The notes beneath the pieces were generated by a model. That model made no database searches. It had not been told where the DNA came from and saw nothing but the letters and a program-made list of their open reading frames with translations. This document shows, one piece after another, positions 44,418 to 54,232 of a DNA stretch of 64,000 bases. The first letter of the stretch is position 1. Each line of letters begins with the position of its first letter. A program made the translations under genes and the position numbers. The DNA comes from an uncultured Collinsella sp. GTDB taxonomy: Bacteria; Actinomycetota; Coriobacteriia; Coriobacteriales; Coriobacteriaceae. The stretch spans positions 9,748 to 73,747 of the forward strand of contig CABSNU010000009.1 in the NCBI GenBank assembly GCA_902479135.1. Reading direction: 5' to 3'.

Positions 44418-45359
44418 TTATGCCAAGAACTCCTTGGTGGTGGCCACGATGTTGGCGGCGTCCAGTCCGTACTTGTGCAGGAGCTCGGCACCCGGACCGG
44501 ACTCGCCAAAGGTGTCGTTGACGCCGATCTTCTTAAGCGGCGTCGGGCACTGCTCGCACAAGACGTCGGCAACGGCGCTGCCCAGGCCACCGATCACAGA
44601 GTGCTCCTCGACGGTCACGACGTGACCGGTCTTGGTGGCGCTCTTGACGATCAGGTCGGCATCGATGGGCTTGATGGTGTGCATGTTGATGACCTCGGCG
44701 TCGATGCCCTCGGCAGCAAGCTGCTCGGCGGCCTCGAGAGCCTCACCGACCATCAGGCCGCAGGCAATGATGGTCACATCGGCGCCCTCGCGCATGATAA
44801 TGCCCTTGCCCAACTCGAACTTGTAGGTCTCGGAGTCGTTGATAACCGGCGAGGCCAAACGGGCGAAGCGCATGTACACGGGGCCATCGCACTCGTAGGC
44901 GGCGCGCGTCACGGCACGGGCCTCCACATCGTCGGCGGGAACGATAACGGTCATGCCGGGGATGACGCGCATGAGGGCGATATCCTCGCAGCACTGGTGC
45001 GTGGCACCATCCTCGCCCACCGAGATGCCGGCGTGCGTGGCACCGATCTTAACGTTAAGGTGCGGATAGCCGATGGAGTTACGAACCTGCTCAAAGGCGC
45101 GGCCGGCGGCAAACATGGCAAAGCTGCTCGCAAAGGCGACGCGGCCGGTGGTCGCGATACCGGCGGCAACACCCATCAGGTTGCTCTCGGCGATGCCCAC
45201 ATCGAAGAAGCGGTCGGGGCAAGCGGCCTTAAACTTACCGGTCTGCGTGGCGGCGGCCAGGTCGGCGTCGAGGACCACAAAGTCATCGTGCTCGTTGGCG
45301 AGCTCGACGAGGGCCTCGCCGTAGCTTACACGCGTGGCGATTTTCTTGACGTCTGCCAT
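44418..45359 (-). CDS. Transketolase, C-terminal subunit
   Basis: A 313-residue protein equivalent to the second half of transketolase: a pyrimidine-binding domain (KIATRVSYGEALVELANEHD, FFDVGIAESNLMGVAAGIAT with the catalytic Glu, GEDGATHQCCEDIALMRVIP) and a C-terminal transketolase domain (ITACG-like IIACGLMVGEALEAAEQLA, EEHSVIGGLGSAVADVL). It works with the N-terminal subunit in the non-oxidative pentose phosphate pathway. The ATG at 45359 is chosen because it gives the canonical start and lies one base after the N-subunit stop codon; a longer in-frame ORF runs back inside that gene. Split transketolases are usual in Coriobacteriia and several other lineages. Confidence 0.94.
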   Translation of the reverse strand: MADVKKIATRVSYGEALVELANEHDDFVVLDADLAAATQTGKFKAACPDRFFDVGIAESNLMGVAAGIATTGRVAFASSFAMFAAGRAFEQVRNSIGYPHLNVKIGATHAGISVGEDGATHQCCEDIALMRVIPGMTVIVPADDVEARAVTRAAYECDGPVYMRFARLASPVINDSETYKFELGKGIIMREGADVTIIACGLMVGEALEAAEQLAAEGIDAEVINMHTIKPIDADLIVKSATKTGHVVTVEEHSVIGGLGSAVADVLCEQCPTPLKKIGVNDTFGESGPGAELLHKYGLDAANIVATTKEFLA

Positions 45360-45360
45360 C

Positions 45361-46191
45361 CTAGAGCTCCTCTCCGGCGGCCGTGAGCTCTGCCATGGCC
45401 TGCTCAAACTGTTCATCGTTGGGGGCCTTACCGTGCCAACCCACCTGGTTCTCCATAAAGGAGACGCCCTTGCCCTTCGTGGTCTCGGCGATAATGGCGG
45501 TCGGCTGACCCTTGGTGGCGCGGGCCTCGGCAAAGGCGGCGCGGATCTGGTCGAAGTCGTTGCCGTCGGCGAGCTCCACCACATGGAACTTGAAGGCGCG
45601 GAACTTGTCGGCGAGCGGCATGGGGTCGTTGACCTCCTCGACGGGGCCATCGATCTGCAGGCCGTTATGGTCGACGATCACGCAGAGGTTGTCGAGCTGC
45701 TGGTTGCCGGCAAACATGGCGGCCTCCCAGACCTGGCCCTCCTCGCTCTCGCCGTCGCCCAGCAGGGCGTAGGTGCGATAGTCGTCGCCCCAGTGCTTGG
45801 CGGCAACGGCCATGCCCACGGCGGCGGAGATGCCCTGGCCGAGAGAGCCGGTGGACATGTCGACGCCCGGGGTGTCGTTCATGTTGGGATGGCCCTGCAG
45901 GTGGCTGCCGATGTGGCGCAGCGTCTCGAGATCCTCCTTGGGGAAGAATCCGCGCTCGGCGAGCACGGCGTACAGACCAGGCGCGCAGTGACCCTTGGAA
46001 AGCACGAAGCGGTCGCGGTCGGCCTTGCGGGGGTCGGCCGGGTCGACGTTCATTTCCTCAAAGTACAGATAGGTCATGATGTCGGCAGCGCCGAGCGAAC
46101 CGCCCGGATGGCCGGACTTGGCAGCGTGCACGCCGGTGACGATGCCCTTCCTTACCTCGTTGGCAACCTTTTTGAGCTCTTCGTCGCTCAT
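45361..46191 (-). CDS. Transketolase, N-terminal (thiamine diphosphate-binding) subunit
   Basis: A 276-residue first half of transketolase. The thiamine diphosphate and Mg2+ motif is GDGESEEGQVWEAAMFAGN, ending at NLCVIVDHNGLQ; substrate-contact signatures include HAAKSGHPGGSLGAADIMTY and LSKGHCAPGLYAVLAERG. It needs the C-terminal subunit encoded immediately downstream to complete the active site. The ATG at 46191 follows AAAGGAAGG. The intergenic stretch upstream (46192-46398) shows an AT-rich patch near 46290-46330 that probably includes the promoter. Confidence 0.95.
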   Translation of the reverse strand: MSDEELKKVANEVRKGIVTGVHAAKSGHPGGSLGAADIMTYLYFEEMNVDPADPRKADRDRFVLSKGHCAPGLYAVLAERGFFPKEDLETLRHIGSHLQGHPNMNDTPGVDMSTGSLGQGISAAVGMAVAAKHWGDDYRTYALLGDGESEEGQVWEAAMFAGNQQLDNLCVIVDHNGLQIDGPVEEVNDPMPLADKFRAFKFHVVELADGNDFDQIRAAFAEARATKGQPTAIIAETTKGKGVSFMENQVGWHGKAPNDEQFEQAMAELTAAGEEL

Positions 46192-46398
46192 TGTGCCTTC
46201 CTTTCATCCTCATTAGACAAAATGCGCACGGCACCGAAGGTAATCCCAACACAGCCGCAATGCACGTACGTCATTCATTATGCTGGAAACTGATGGCTTT
46301 ACCAGAGTTTTTATCATTATTTGAACAATTTAGCAGGCAGAACCGCTGATGAAACGGTTTATCAATGTGAACGTCTTTTGGATGGAACGCGATCGACC

Positions 46399-47289
46399 CT
46401 ACGCGCTAATGTCCTTGAATCCCTCGCCGAAGGCTTCCGTAACGTCAGCAACCGTCACAATGGCGTGAGGATCGCGCTCGCGCACGATCGTCTTGAGGGT
46501 ATTGAGCTCTCGACGGTTCACGATGACCATGATCACCGGCTTCTCGGCACCCGAATACATGCCAGTCGCCTTAAACTTGGTACAACCACGACCCAGGCCA
46601 TACATGATATCGGCAGCGATATCAGGGAACTTGTCCGAGATGATGAGTACCATACGGCGCTTGTTGCCACCATCGACCACGGCATCGATCACGTAGCCGC
46701 TAATGACCATCGAAAGGCCTGCATATAGTGCGTTTTCGACTGAAAAGACCGGAGCCGACAGCGCGCACACGGCAACGTCGATTGCCATGACGGTCGAACC
46801 TACCGGCAGCGAGGTGTTACGCGAGATGATTTGGCCAATCGTGTCCGAGCCGCCGGTGTTGGCGCCGGCGCGCAACACCATGCCGTAACCGATGCCCGTA
46901 ATAATGCCGCCCCACATGGCAGGGAGCATCAGGTCCGCATCCGCCAGAGGTGCTACAAACGGGGCGAACAGATCGGTAAAGAAGCCCAGCAGCACAAAGC
47001 CCGTCGCGGTCTGCACCACGTAGAACATGCCGCCCTCGCGCATAACGACCAACAACAGCAAGGCGTTCATCACGATCGTCTGAATACCAACGGGAAGCGA
47101 TAGGCCGCGCGATGCACCGATCGCCTGGATAATGGTGGCAAGGCCCGTAACGCCACCGGCAGCAAGGCCGTTGGGAATCAAAAACAGGTCGGTCGCAATA
47201 GCGGCCAGAGCGCACCCCAACATAATCTGGGGCAGGTCGTGAAAAAAGTTCATCGAAAGAATGCGCTTGATGTCCAGACGATATGCCAT
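46399..47289 (-). CDS. YitT-family membrane protein (DUF161/DUF2179)
   Basis: A 296-residue protein with five or six membrane segments (MLGCALAAIATDLFLIP, GIQTIVMNALLLLVV, TGFVLLGFFTDLFAPF, WGGIITGIGYGMVLRAG, AIDVAVCALSAPVF, YAGLSMVISGYVIDAV) and a soluble C-terminal DUF2179 domain of about 80 residues (RRMVLIISDKFPDIAADI, KPVIMVIVNRRELNTLK). RAGANTGGSDTIGQII is the family signature. Function of the family is not established; transport has been proposed. The ATG at 47289 (MAYRLD) follows GGGAGG; the longer frame reads through the preceding terminator hairpin. Confidence 0.85.
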   Translation of the reverse strand: MAYRLDIKRILSMNFFHDLPQIMLGCALAAIATDLFLIPNGLAAGGVTGLATIIQAIGASRGLSLPVGIQTIVMNALLLLVVMREGGMFYVVQTATGFVLLGFFTDLFAPFVAPLADADLMLPAMWGGIITGIGYGMVLRAGANTGGSDTIGQIISRNTSLPVGSTVMAIDVAVCALSAPVFSVENALYAGLSMVISGYVIDAVVDGGNKRRMVLIISDKFPDIAADIMYGLGRGCTKFKATGMYSGAEKPVIMVIVNRRELNTLKTIVRERDPHAIVTVADVTEAFGEGFKDISA

Positions 47290-47301
47290 GCTACCTCCCT
47301 C

Positions 47302-47330
47302 AAAAAAGCGCACCCCATCGGATGCGCTTT
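47302..47330 (-). terminator. Terminator of secA-prfB
   Basis: AAAGCGCATCCG / GGGTGCGCTTT stem followed by TTTTTTG on the minus strand; it ends just before the yitT ribosome binding site. Confidence 0.8.
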
Positions 47331-47457
47331 GAACTTCTTCTTGTATTCAATTCTACCGATTCGCCGGACAAAAACCACCCCTGCGCAGGGTTTGCTCTGG
47401 ATACAAAACCACCCTGCTGGGAGGGTTTTAATCCATTTCCACATAAACCCGGGCGGT

Positions 47458-48605
47458 TTAAGCAGACGGGGTCTCCGCGTCAGCGTTGCCGGTAGCCCAG
47501 CGATGGTAGCCAATAACAAACGGGTCCAGGTCGCCATCGTCAAGAACGGCCTCAACGTTGCTGGTCTCCACGCCCGAGCGCAGATCCTTGACCATCTGGT
47601 ATGGGTAGAGCACGTAGCTACGAATCTGGTTGCCAAAACCAATCGTGGTCTTGGGTCCGCGAATCTCATCGAGCGCCTCGGCGCGCTTTTCGAGCTCGAT
47701 CTCGTACAGGCGAGCCTTGAGGATCTGCATGCACGCGGCCTTGTTCTGGATCTGGCTGCGCTCGTTTTGGCAGGTAACCACAATACCGCTGGGGAAATGC
47801 GTCACGCGTACGGCGGAGTCGGTGGTGTTGACGCCCTGACCGCCCGGGCCGCTCGCGTGGTACACGTCCACGCGGATGTCATCGGGACTGATTTCGATGT
47901 CGATATCATCGGGTAGCACGGGGATGACCTCGACGCCGGCAAACGTGGTCTGGCGACGCTTCTTGTCGTCGGTGGGGCTAATGCGAACCAAGCGGTGGAC
48001 ACCGGCCTCGGCGCGCAGCATGCCAAATGCGTCCTTGCCCTCGACGGTAAAGGTCGCGCGGTCGATGCCGATGACCTCGGCCGCGGGACAGTCGTTGATG
48101 GTGACCTTCCAGCCGCGACGCTGGCAGTACTTCATGTACATCTTAAAGAGCATGAAGGTCCAGTCCTGGGCCTCCAGACCACCCTGTCCGGGCTTGATGG
48201 TCACAATAGCATCGCCGTGATCGAACTCACCGGTAAACCAGCTCGAAAGCTCAAGCTCGTCGATAGCGCGGGCCAGGCGTTCTGCCGTAGCGGCAGCCTC
48301 CTCGCGCAATGCGGCGGCGTCGGGGTCATCCCCCATCTCTTCGGCAAGCTCCAGCGCGGCGCGGGCATCGGAAAGCTCGCCGCGCGCGGTGTCCACGGCA
48401 GCGATATCTTCCTTGGTGCGAGCGATCTCCTCCATGGTGGCACGGGCGGCGTCGGCGTCATCCCAAAAGCCAGGGGCAACACTTTTGGCCTCGAGCTCGG
48501 TCACGCGGGTACGCTTCTCGTCCAAGTGGAGATACGACTCGACCTCGCCGAGCCGGTCCGCAAACGCGTCCAGCTCGGCGGGCGTTACCTCTAAAGCCTC
48601 AGCCA

Positions 48606-48606
<1 letters not shown>
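47458..48606 (-). CDS. prfB: Peptide chain release factor 2
   Basis: Terminates translation at UGA and UAA. At 382 residues it is complete. The catalytic GGQ is in YHASGPGGQGVNTTDSAVR near residue 250. The codon-recognition loop, usually SPF in RF2, reads SPT here (VRISPTDDKKRRQTTF). There is no in-frame UGA or frameshift signal near codon 25, so the common autoregulatory frameshift is absent. The N-terminal helical domain and the C-terminal RRAEALDEIR-like segment look normal. The ATG shares a base with the secA stop (TAATG), so it is translationally coupled to secA. Confidence 0.94.
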
Positions 48607-51413
<2,807 letters not shown>

Positions 51414-51544
51414 GTGGTTTTCCTTTTTGGCCATCGCCCACGCCGTGCAGCTGCGGGCGAGTTAAACACAGATGATTGTACTTTAGCCAAACAAGGCGCG
51501 GCCTATACAGTCGACCTCGACCGCCACGTAATAACTACGACCAA

Positions 51545-51577
51545 CCTGCCACAATGGGACAGGTTAATTTTGGCAGG
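51545..51577. repeat. GGGACAGGT short inverted repeat (CCTGCCA type)
   Basis: CCTGCCACAATGGGACAGG... ending TTTTGGCAGG, with outer arms CCTGCCA / TGGCAGG. It matches the element at 39411-39449. Confidence 0.75.
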
Positions 51578-51608
51578 TCTATCTGGCCAAACGCCGCCTC
51601 TCTGCCAT

Positions 51609-51675
51609 TTGGTGCAAGCAAACCTGTCCCCTTCGCACCAATCTGGTGCAATGGGGGCAGGTTGGTTTGCACCAA
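51609..51675. repeat. GGGACAGGT inverted repeat (REP-like), copy 2
   Basis: 67 bp: TTGGTGCAAGCAAACCTG... and ...CAGGTTGGTTTGCACCAA, with an inner GCACCAATCTGGTGC palindrome. Same length and layout as the copy at 15424-15490, in the opposite orientation. Confidence 0.9.
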
Positions 51676-51684
51676 TAAAAAGAA

Positions 51685-51719
51685 AAGGGCCGCGCACCCA
51701 AACGGATGCACGGCCCTTA
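51685..51719 (-). terminator. Terminator of rpmE
   Basis: AAGGGCCG / CGGCCCTT stem, loop partly paired (TGCATCC/GGGTGCG), then TTTTCTTTTT on the minus strand, 34 bp past rpmE. Confidence 0.85.
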
Positions 51720-51753
51720 TGCCATGAATGCGAGTGATTCCGCGGCGAGCTAT

Positions 51754-52179
51754 TTACTCAGCAGCCTCGGTAGTCTCGGCCTCGGCAGCGGCCTCCTCGA
51801 CGGGAGTCTCTGCGGGAGCCTCGGCAGCCTGCTTGGCGGCCTCCTCGGCAAACTTAGCGGCACGCTTAGCCTTCTCGGCAGCCTTAGCCTCAGCGGCAGC
51901 CTTGCGAGCGGCCTCGGCCTCAGCAGCCTTGGCGGCCTTGGCAGCCTTGGCCTCCTCGGCCTTCTTGAGCTGAGCGGCAGCGGCGCCACCGAACTTGTCG
52001 GCGAAGCGCTGGACGCGTCCACCGGTGTCGACGAACTTCTGCTGGCCAGTGTAGAACGGGTGGCACTCGTTGCAAAGCTCGACCTTCATCTCGGACACGG
52101 TAGCGTGCGTCTTGAAGGTGTTGCCGCAGGAGCACGTCACCGTGCACTCGACATACTGGGGATGGATACCCTGCTTCAT
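51754..52179 (-). CDS. rpmE: 50S ribosomal protein L31 with long Ala/Glu/Lys tail
   Basis: Residues 1-70 are a zinc-binding L31: MKQGIHPQYVECTVTCSCGN, then LCNECHPFYTGQQKFVDTGG, with cysteines arranged as CxC and CxxC, and RVQRFADKFG closing the domain. The final about 70 residues are an extended low-complexity tail of Ala, Glu and Lys (AEEAKAAKAAKAAEAEAARK), probably helical. L31 proteins are usually 65-90 residues, so this one is about double. The ATG at 52179 follows AAGGAG. The leader RNA (52180-52258) carries two hairpins and probably mediates feedback control by L31. Confidence 0.95.
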   Translation of the reverse strand: MKQGIHPQYVECTVTCSCGNTFKTHATVSEMKVELCNECHPFYTGQQKFVDTGGRVQRFADKFGGAAAAQLKKAEEAKAAKAAKAAEAEAARKAAAEAKAAEKAKRAAKFAEEAAKQAAEAPAETPVEEAAAEAETTEAAE

Positions 52180-52258
52180 GGTAGGACTCCTTATTGGTCA
52201 GGCGCTGGTTACCGATCAGCGCATAAGGCGTCTTGGTTTCCGACCAAGACAACAAACT
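52180..52258 (-). ncRNA. rpmE leader RNA (L31 autoregulatory type)
   Basis: Two adjacent hairpins in the rpmE 5' untranslated region on the minus strand: GTCTTGGT cggaa ACCAAGAC (52250-52230) and GCGCTG atcggtaac CAGCGCC (52222-52201). Ribosomal-protein leaders of this sort upstream of L31 have been described in Actinobacteria including Coriobacteria. I recognise the arrangement and position but cannot align it to the family model. Confidence 0.55.
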
Positions 52259-52263
52259 CGGCT

Positions 52264-52292
52264 ATGGTACCACGGCGCCGCGTGTCCCACAA
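52264..52292 (-). promoter_or_regulatory. rpmE promoter
   Basis: Minus strand TTGTGG (52292-52287), a 17-bp spacer and TACCAT (52269-52264), placing the start about 80 bp before rpmE. The rest of the gap to 52560 holds no gene I can support. Confidence 0.6.
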
Positions 52293-52560
52293 AAGGTTCA
52301 CGGTCTTTTCGGCACAACACGGGCTGGCCCTTAAGGATCTGACACGTATCGGAAGACCGACGCTGCCTCTGCGGCATCGTTCACGCGCCACGCCCGCAGC
52401 AGCAGGCGAGATGTCTCGATATCCCTCATTGGCAACCTCCGTCTCAGGGCCTCAGGAGCGATTGCACGTCTCATCGGCAATTGTGGGGGCGAGCCCAGGC
52501 ACCAGCCCCCGAGAGCGGGCGCCTACATATCTTCTCAGATGTCCGCACGAGTAATTCAAC

Positions 52561-53184
52561 TCATAAGGACTGGCTATCCCTAACCTGTGACACAATCCCA
52601 AACGCACAGAACAGAATCATCAGCCCAATCATCGCATAAGAGGCAGCCGAACCTTCAAGCACTATTCCACAAAGAACAATCTCCGCGCCGCCAATGAGCA
52701 CTGTTATCAGGCGCTCTGCCTTTTTGCTCCCGCCGCTCGCATGAAAAGGCGGCAAAGCGCACAAAATCACATATAGCCCGGGAAGGGAATACGGGATCGA
52801 TAGTCCAACCCCTCCATCAACTGCAGTGTTTTGCGTAAGAATCAACTGGACCCACACGGCAGTTATCACTGAACAGGTCGTCGATAAAAGAAGGCCAGAA
52901 ATATAGCACGCAAGAAAGTTCCGTCGCATTCGAACGGAGAAATCCGCGAACTCCCTTCGCCGCGTGGAAACAATAAGGTACACAGAAATTGCAATAGAAC
53001 CGATCAGAGAAAGCAGCGGAACAACCAGCAATTCAAACTTATTTCCCCATCGATCAACCACGCCCCCACTCCAATGAGCTGGAATTGTATCGGGGAGGGC
53101 CGACCAAGCCGCCCATAGGATGAGAAATGGAAGAATAGAGAGGATGAAGGATGATAACACTGCAGTATTTTTTGAGACTCTCAT
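52561..53184 (-). CDS. DUF1648/SdpI-like membrane protein
   Basis: A 207-residue protein with six predicted membrane segments. The first third has the DUF1648 pattern: LPDTIPAHWSGGVVDRWGNK between helices 1 and 2, as in SdpI-type immunity proteins and related small membrane proteins. Later segments (FLACYISGLLLSTTCSVI, SLPGLYVILCALPPF, YAMIGLMILFCAFGIV) are plain hydrophobic. The coding sequence is visibly more AT-rich than the surrounding genes, suggesting acquisition. It lies next to an IS remnant and the island boundary. The ATG at 53184 has GGAGATGCGG upstream. A role in immunity or signalling is possible but unproven. Confidence 0.75.
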   Translation of the reverse strand: MRVSKNTAVLSSFILSILPFLILWAAWSALPDTIPAHWSGGVVDRWGNKFELLVVPLLSLIGSIAISVYLIVSTRRREFADFSVRMRRNFLACYISGLLLSTTCSVITAVWVQLILTQNTAVDGGVGLSIPYSLPGLYVILCALPPFHASGGSKKAERLITVLIGGAEIVLCGIVLEGSAASYAMIGLMILFCAFGIVSQVRDSQSL

Positions 53185-53326
53185 CGATTCCGCATCTCCT
53201 TGTGCGTCCGCATTCCACTCCGTCTTAAAACGACTGTAAATAATAACTTGAATGCAAATTTGTTTTAATTTTTACGTGCTCAAGCCCGGAGACCCGATGT
53301 GACCAAACCCGCAATTTCGACGTTAA

Positions 53327-53560
53327 CAAACGCATGCGCGGGCTCTGCCAGCTCGCCATCAGGCGGATCGAGGGTTTCCGCCCCAAGGCCGCCGAGGTGC
53401 TGGAAGGAACCGAGGCCGAGGCCCTGGCCTACTCGGACTTCCCCTACGAGCACCACGTCGGGTTGCGTACCGACAACGTGCAGGAGCGCACCGACGCGAG
53501 CTCAAGTGCCGCAGCCGCGTGGTGCAAAACGCATCTCCACCGTTCCTTCGACTGAGAAAA
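53327..53560 (+). pseudogene. IS256-family transposase remnant (C-terminal piece, frameshifted)
   Basis: Only about 75 codons of a transposase C-terminus remain. One frame reads LAIRRIEGFRPKAAEVLEG, then ALAYSDFPYEHHVGLRTDNV and QERTDA. The next conserved residues (ELKCRSRVVQ) continue only in another frame, so a frameshift lies near 53497-53500. The pattern of FPYEH..LRT.NVQERTNRE.KRRSRVV is that of Mutator/IS256 transposases. No intact copy is in the window. It abuts a perfect GC hairpin (53565-53594) and the left direct repeat of the accessory island. Confidence 0.8.
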
Positions 53561-53564
53561 TGCC

Positions 53565-53594
53565 GCCCCCGGGGCCCGGGAGGGCCCCGGGGGC
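53565..53594. repeat. GC-only perfect inverted repeat
   Basis: GCCCCCGGGGCCC / GGGCCCCGGGGGC (53565-53577, 53582-53594) around GGGA. It lies between the transposase remnant and the left direct repeat. Confidence 0.85.
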
Positions 53595-53657
53595 GTTCGG
53601 CTGACTGCGGAAACGGCCTATCCGCTCAATACATTCGGCTGGGATCGGAAATCAACC
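53593..53657. repeat. Left 65-bp direct repeat of the island
   Basis: Begins GCGTTCGGCTGACTGCGG and ends CGGAAATCAACC. It matches 60949-61013 at 59 of 65 positions, the six differences all being transitions. Each copy contains the TTCGGCTG word twice. Confidence 0.92.
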
Positions 53658-53681
53658 AAACTGAATCAGGTTCAGTTGACA

Positions 53682-53728
53682 TCGTTAAATCATGACCACC
53701 CGCATAGCGGGTGGTCATGATTTAACGA
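53682..53728. repeat. Perfect 22-bp inverted repeat
   Basis: TCGTTAAATCATGACCACCC-GC and its complement flank ATA (53704-53706). It lies just inside the left boundary; AACTGAA...TTCAGTT (53659-53678) is another small palindrome beside it. No poly-T follows on either strand. Confidence 0.92.
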
Positions 53729-53747
53729 ACTGGACGTTTGACCGTAA

Positions 53748-53786
53748 GGGGAGGAGGGGACTGGCAAGGCCAGTCCCCTCCTCCCC
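53748..53786 (-). terminator. Perfect 18-bp hairpin downstream of the ABC operon
   Basis: GGGGAGGAGGGGACTGGC / GCCAGTCCCCTCCTCCCC with a 3-base loop, 20 bp beyond the last gene of the operon on the minus strand. It could terminate or protect the transcript; the T-run is short. Confidence 0.6.
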
Positions 53787-53805
53787 CATGACGCTCGATT
53801 TGCAT

Positions 53806-54231
53806 TTACGACTCGATGAAAGCCGGGCCGCTGGTTACCTTGTCAAATTCGAGCACCGACGTTCCGGTGTTCAAATAAAGGCTTCCTTGGTTTCCGTCTG
53901 CGGAGGCGTAAGCCAGGTGGACAAATCCGTAATCATCTCCTGATTGGTCGGCCAACATGAAGATGTTCGGATCGCCGGTTGTCTCAAATGAACCGTCGGT
54001 CACATTTCCATTGCTGTCGACGATTTGCCACCTGTTTTCGTCTTCCCCAAGGAAGGAGAGCTGGGTTAAGCCGGTCTCGTGGTCTCGGTACACTCCGTCT
54101 AGGCGGAACCCTTCGGAAATGCCATGTTTCAAGGTGTTCGCATCTTTTATGGATACGGCAGAGACTACGATTGCGGCTATCGCGACCAATAACGCCAGCG
54201 CAATGGGTATTTTGGCGGAGCCGGTCTTCAT
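53806..54231 (-). CDS. Small membrane-anchored extracytoplasmic protein, unknown function
   Basis: A 141-residue protein with an N-terminal anchor (IPIALALLVAIAAIVVSAVS) and an exported-looking acidic domain of about 110 residues (GFRLDGVYRDHETGLTQLSF, DGSFETTGDPNIFMLADQSG). No cysteine follows the anchor, so it is not a lipoprotein. I do not recognise the domain. The ATG at 54231 follows GGGGGAGG. It is the last gene of the ABC operon, starting 1 bp after the stop of the fused transporter, so it may be an accessory or immunity component. Confidence 0.7.
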   Translation of the reverse strand: MKTGSAKIPIALALLVAIAAIVVSAVSIKDANTLKHGISEGFRLDGVYRDHETGLTQLSFLGEDENRWQIVDSNGNVTDGSFETTGDPNIFMLADQSGDDYGFVHLAYASADGNQGSLYLNTGTSVLEFDKVTSGPAFIES

Positions 54232-54232
54232 G

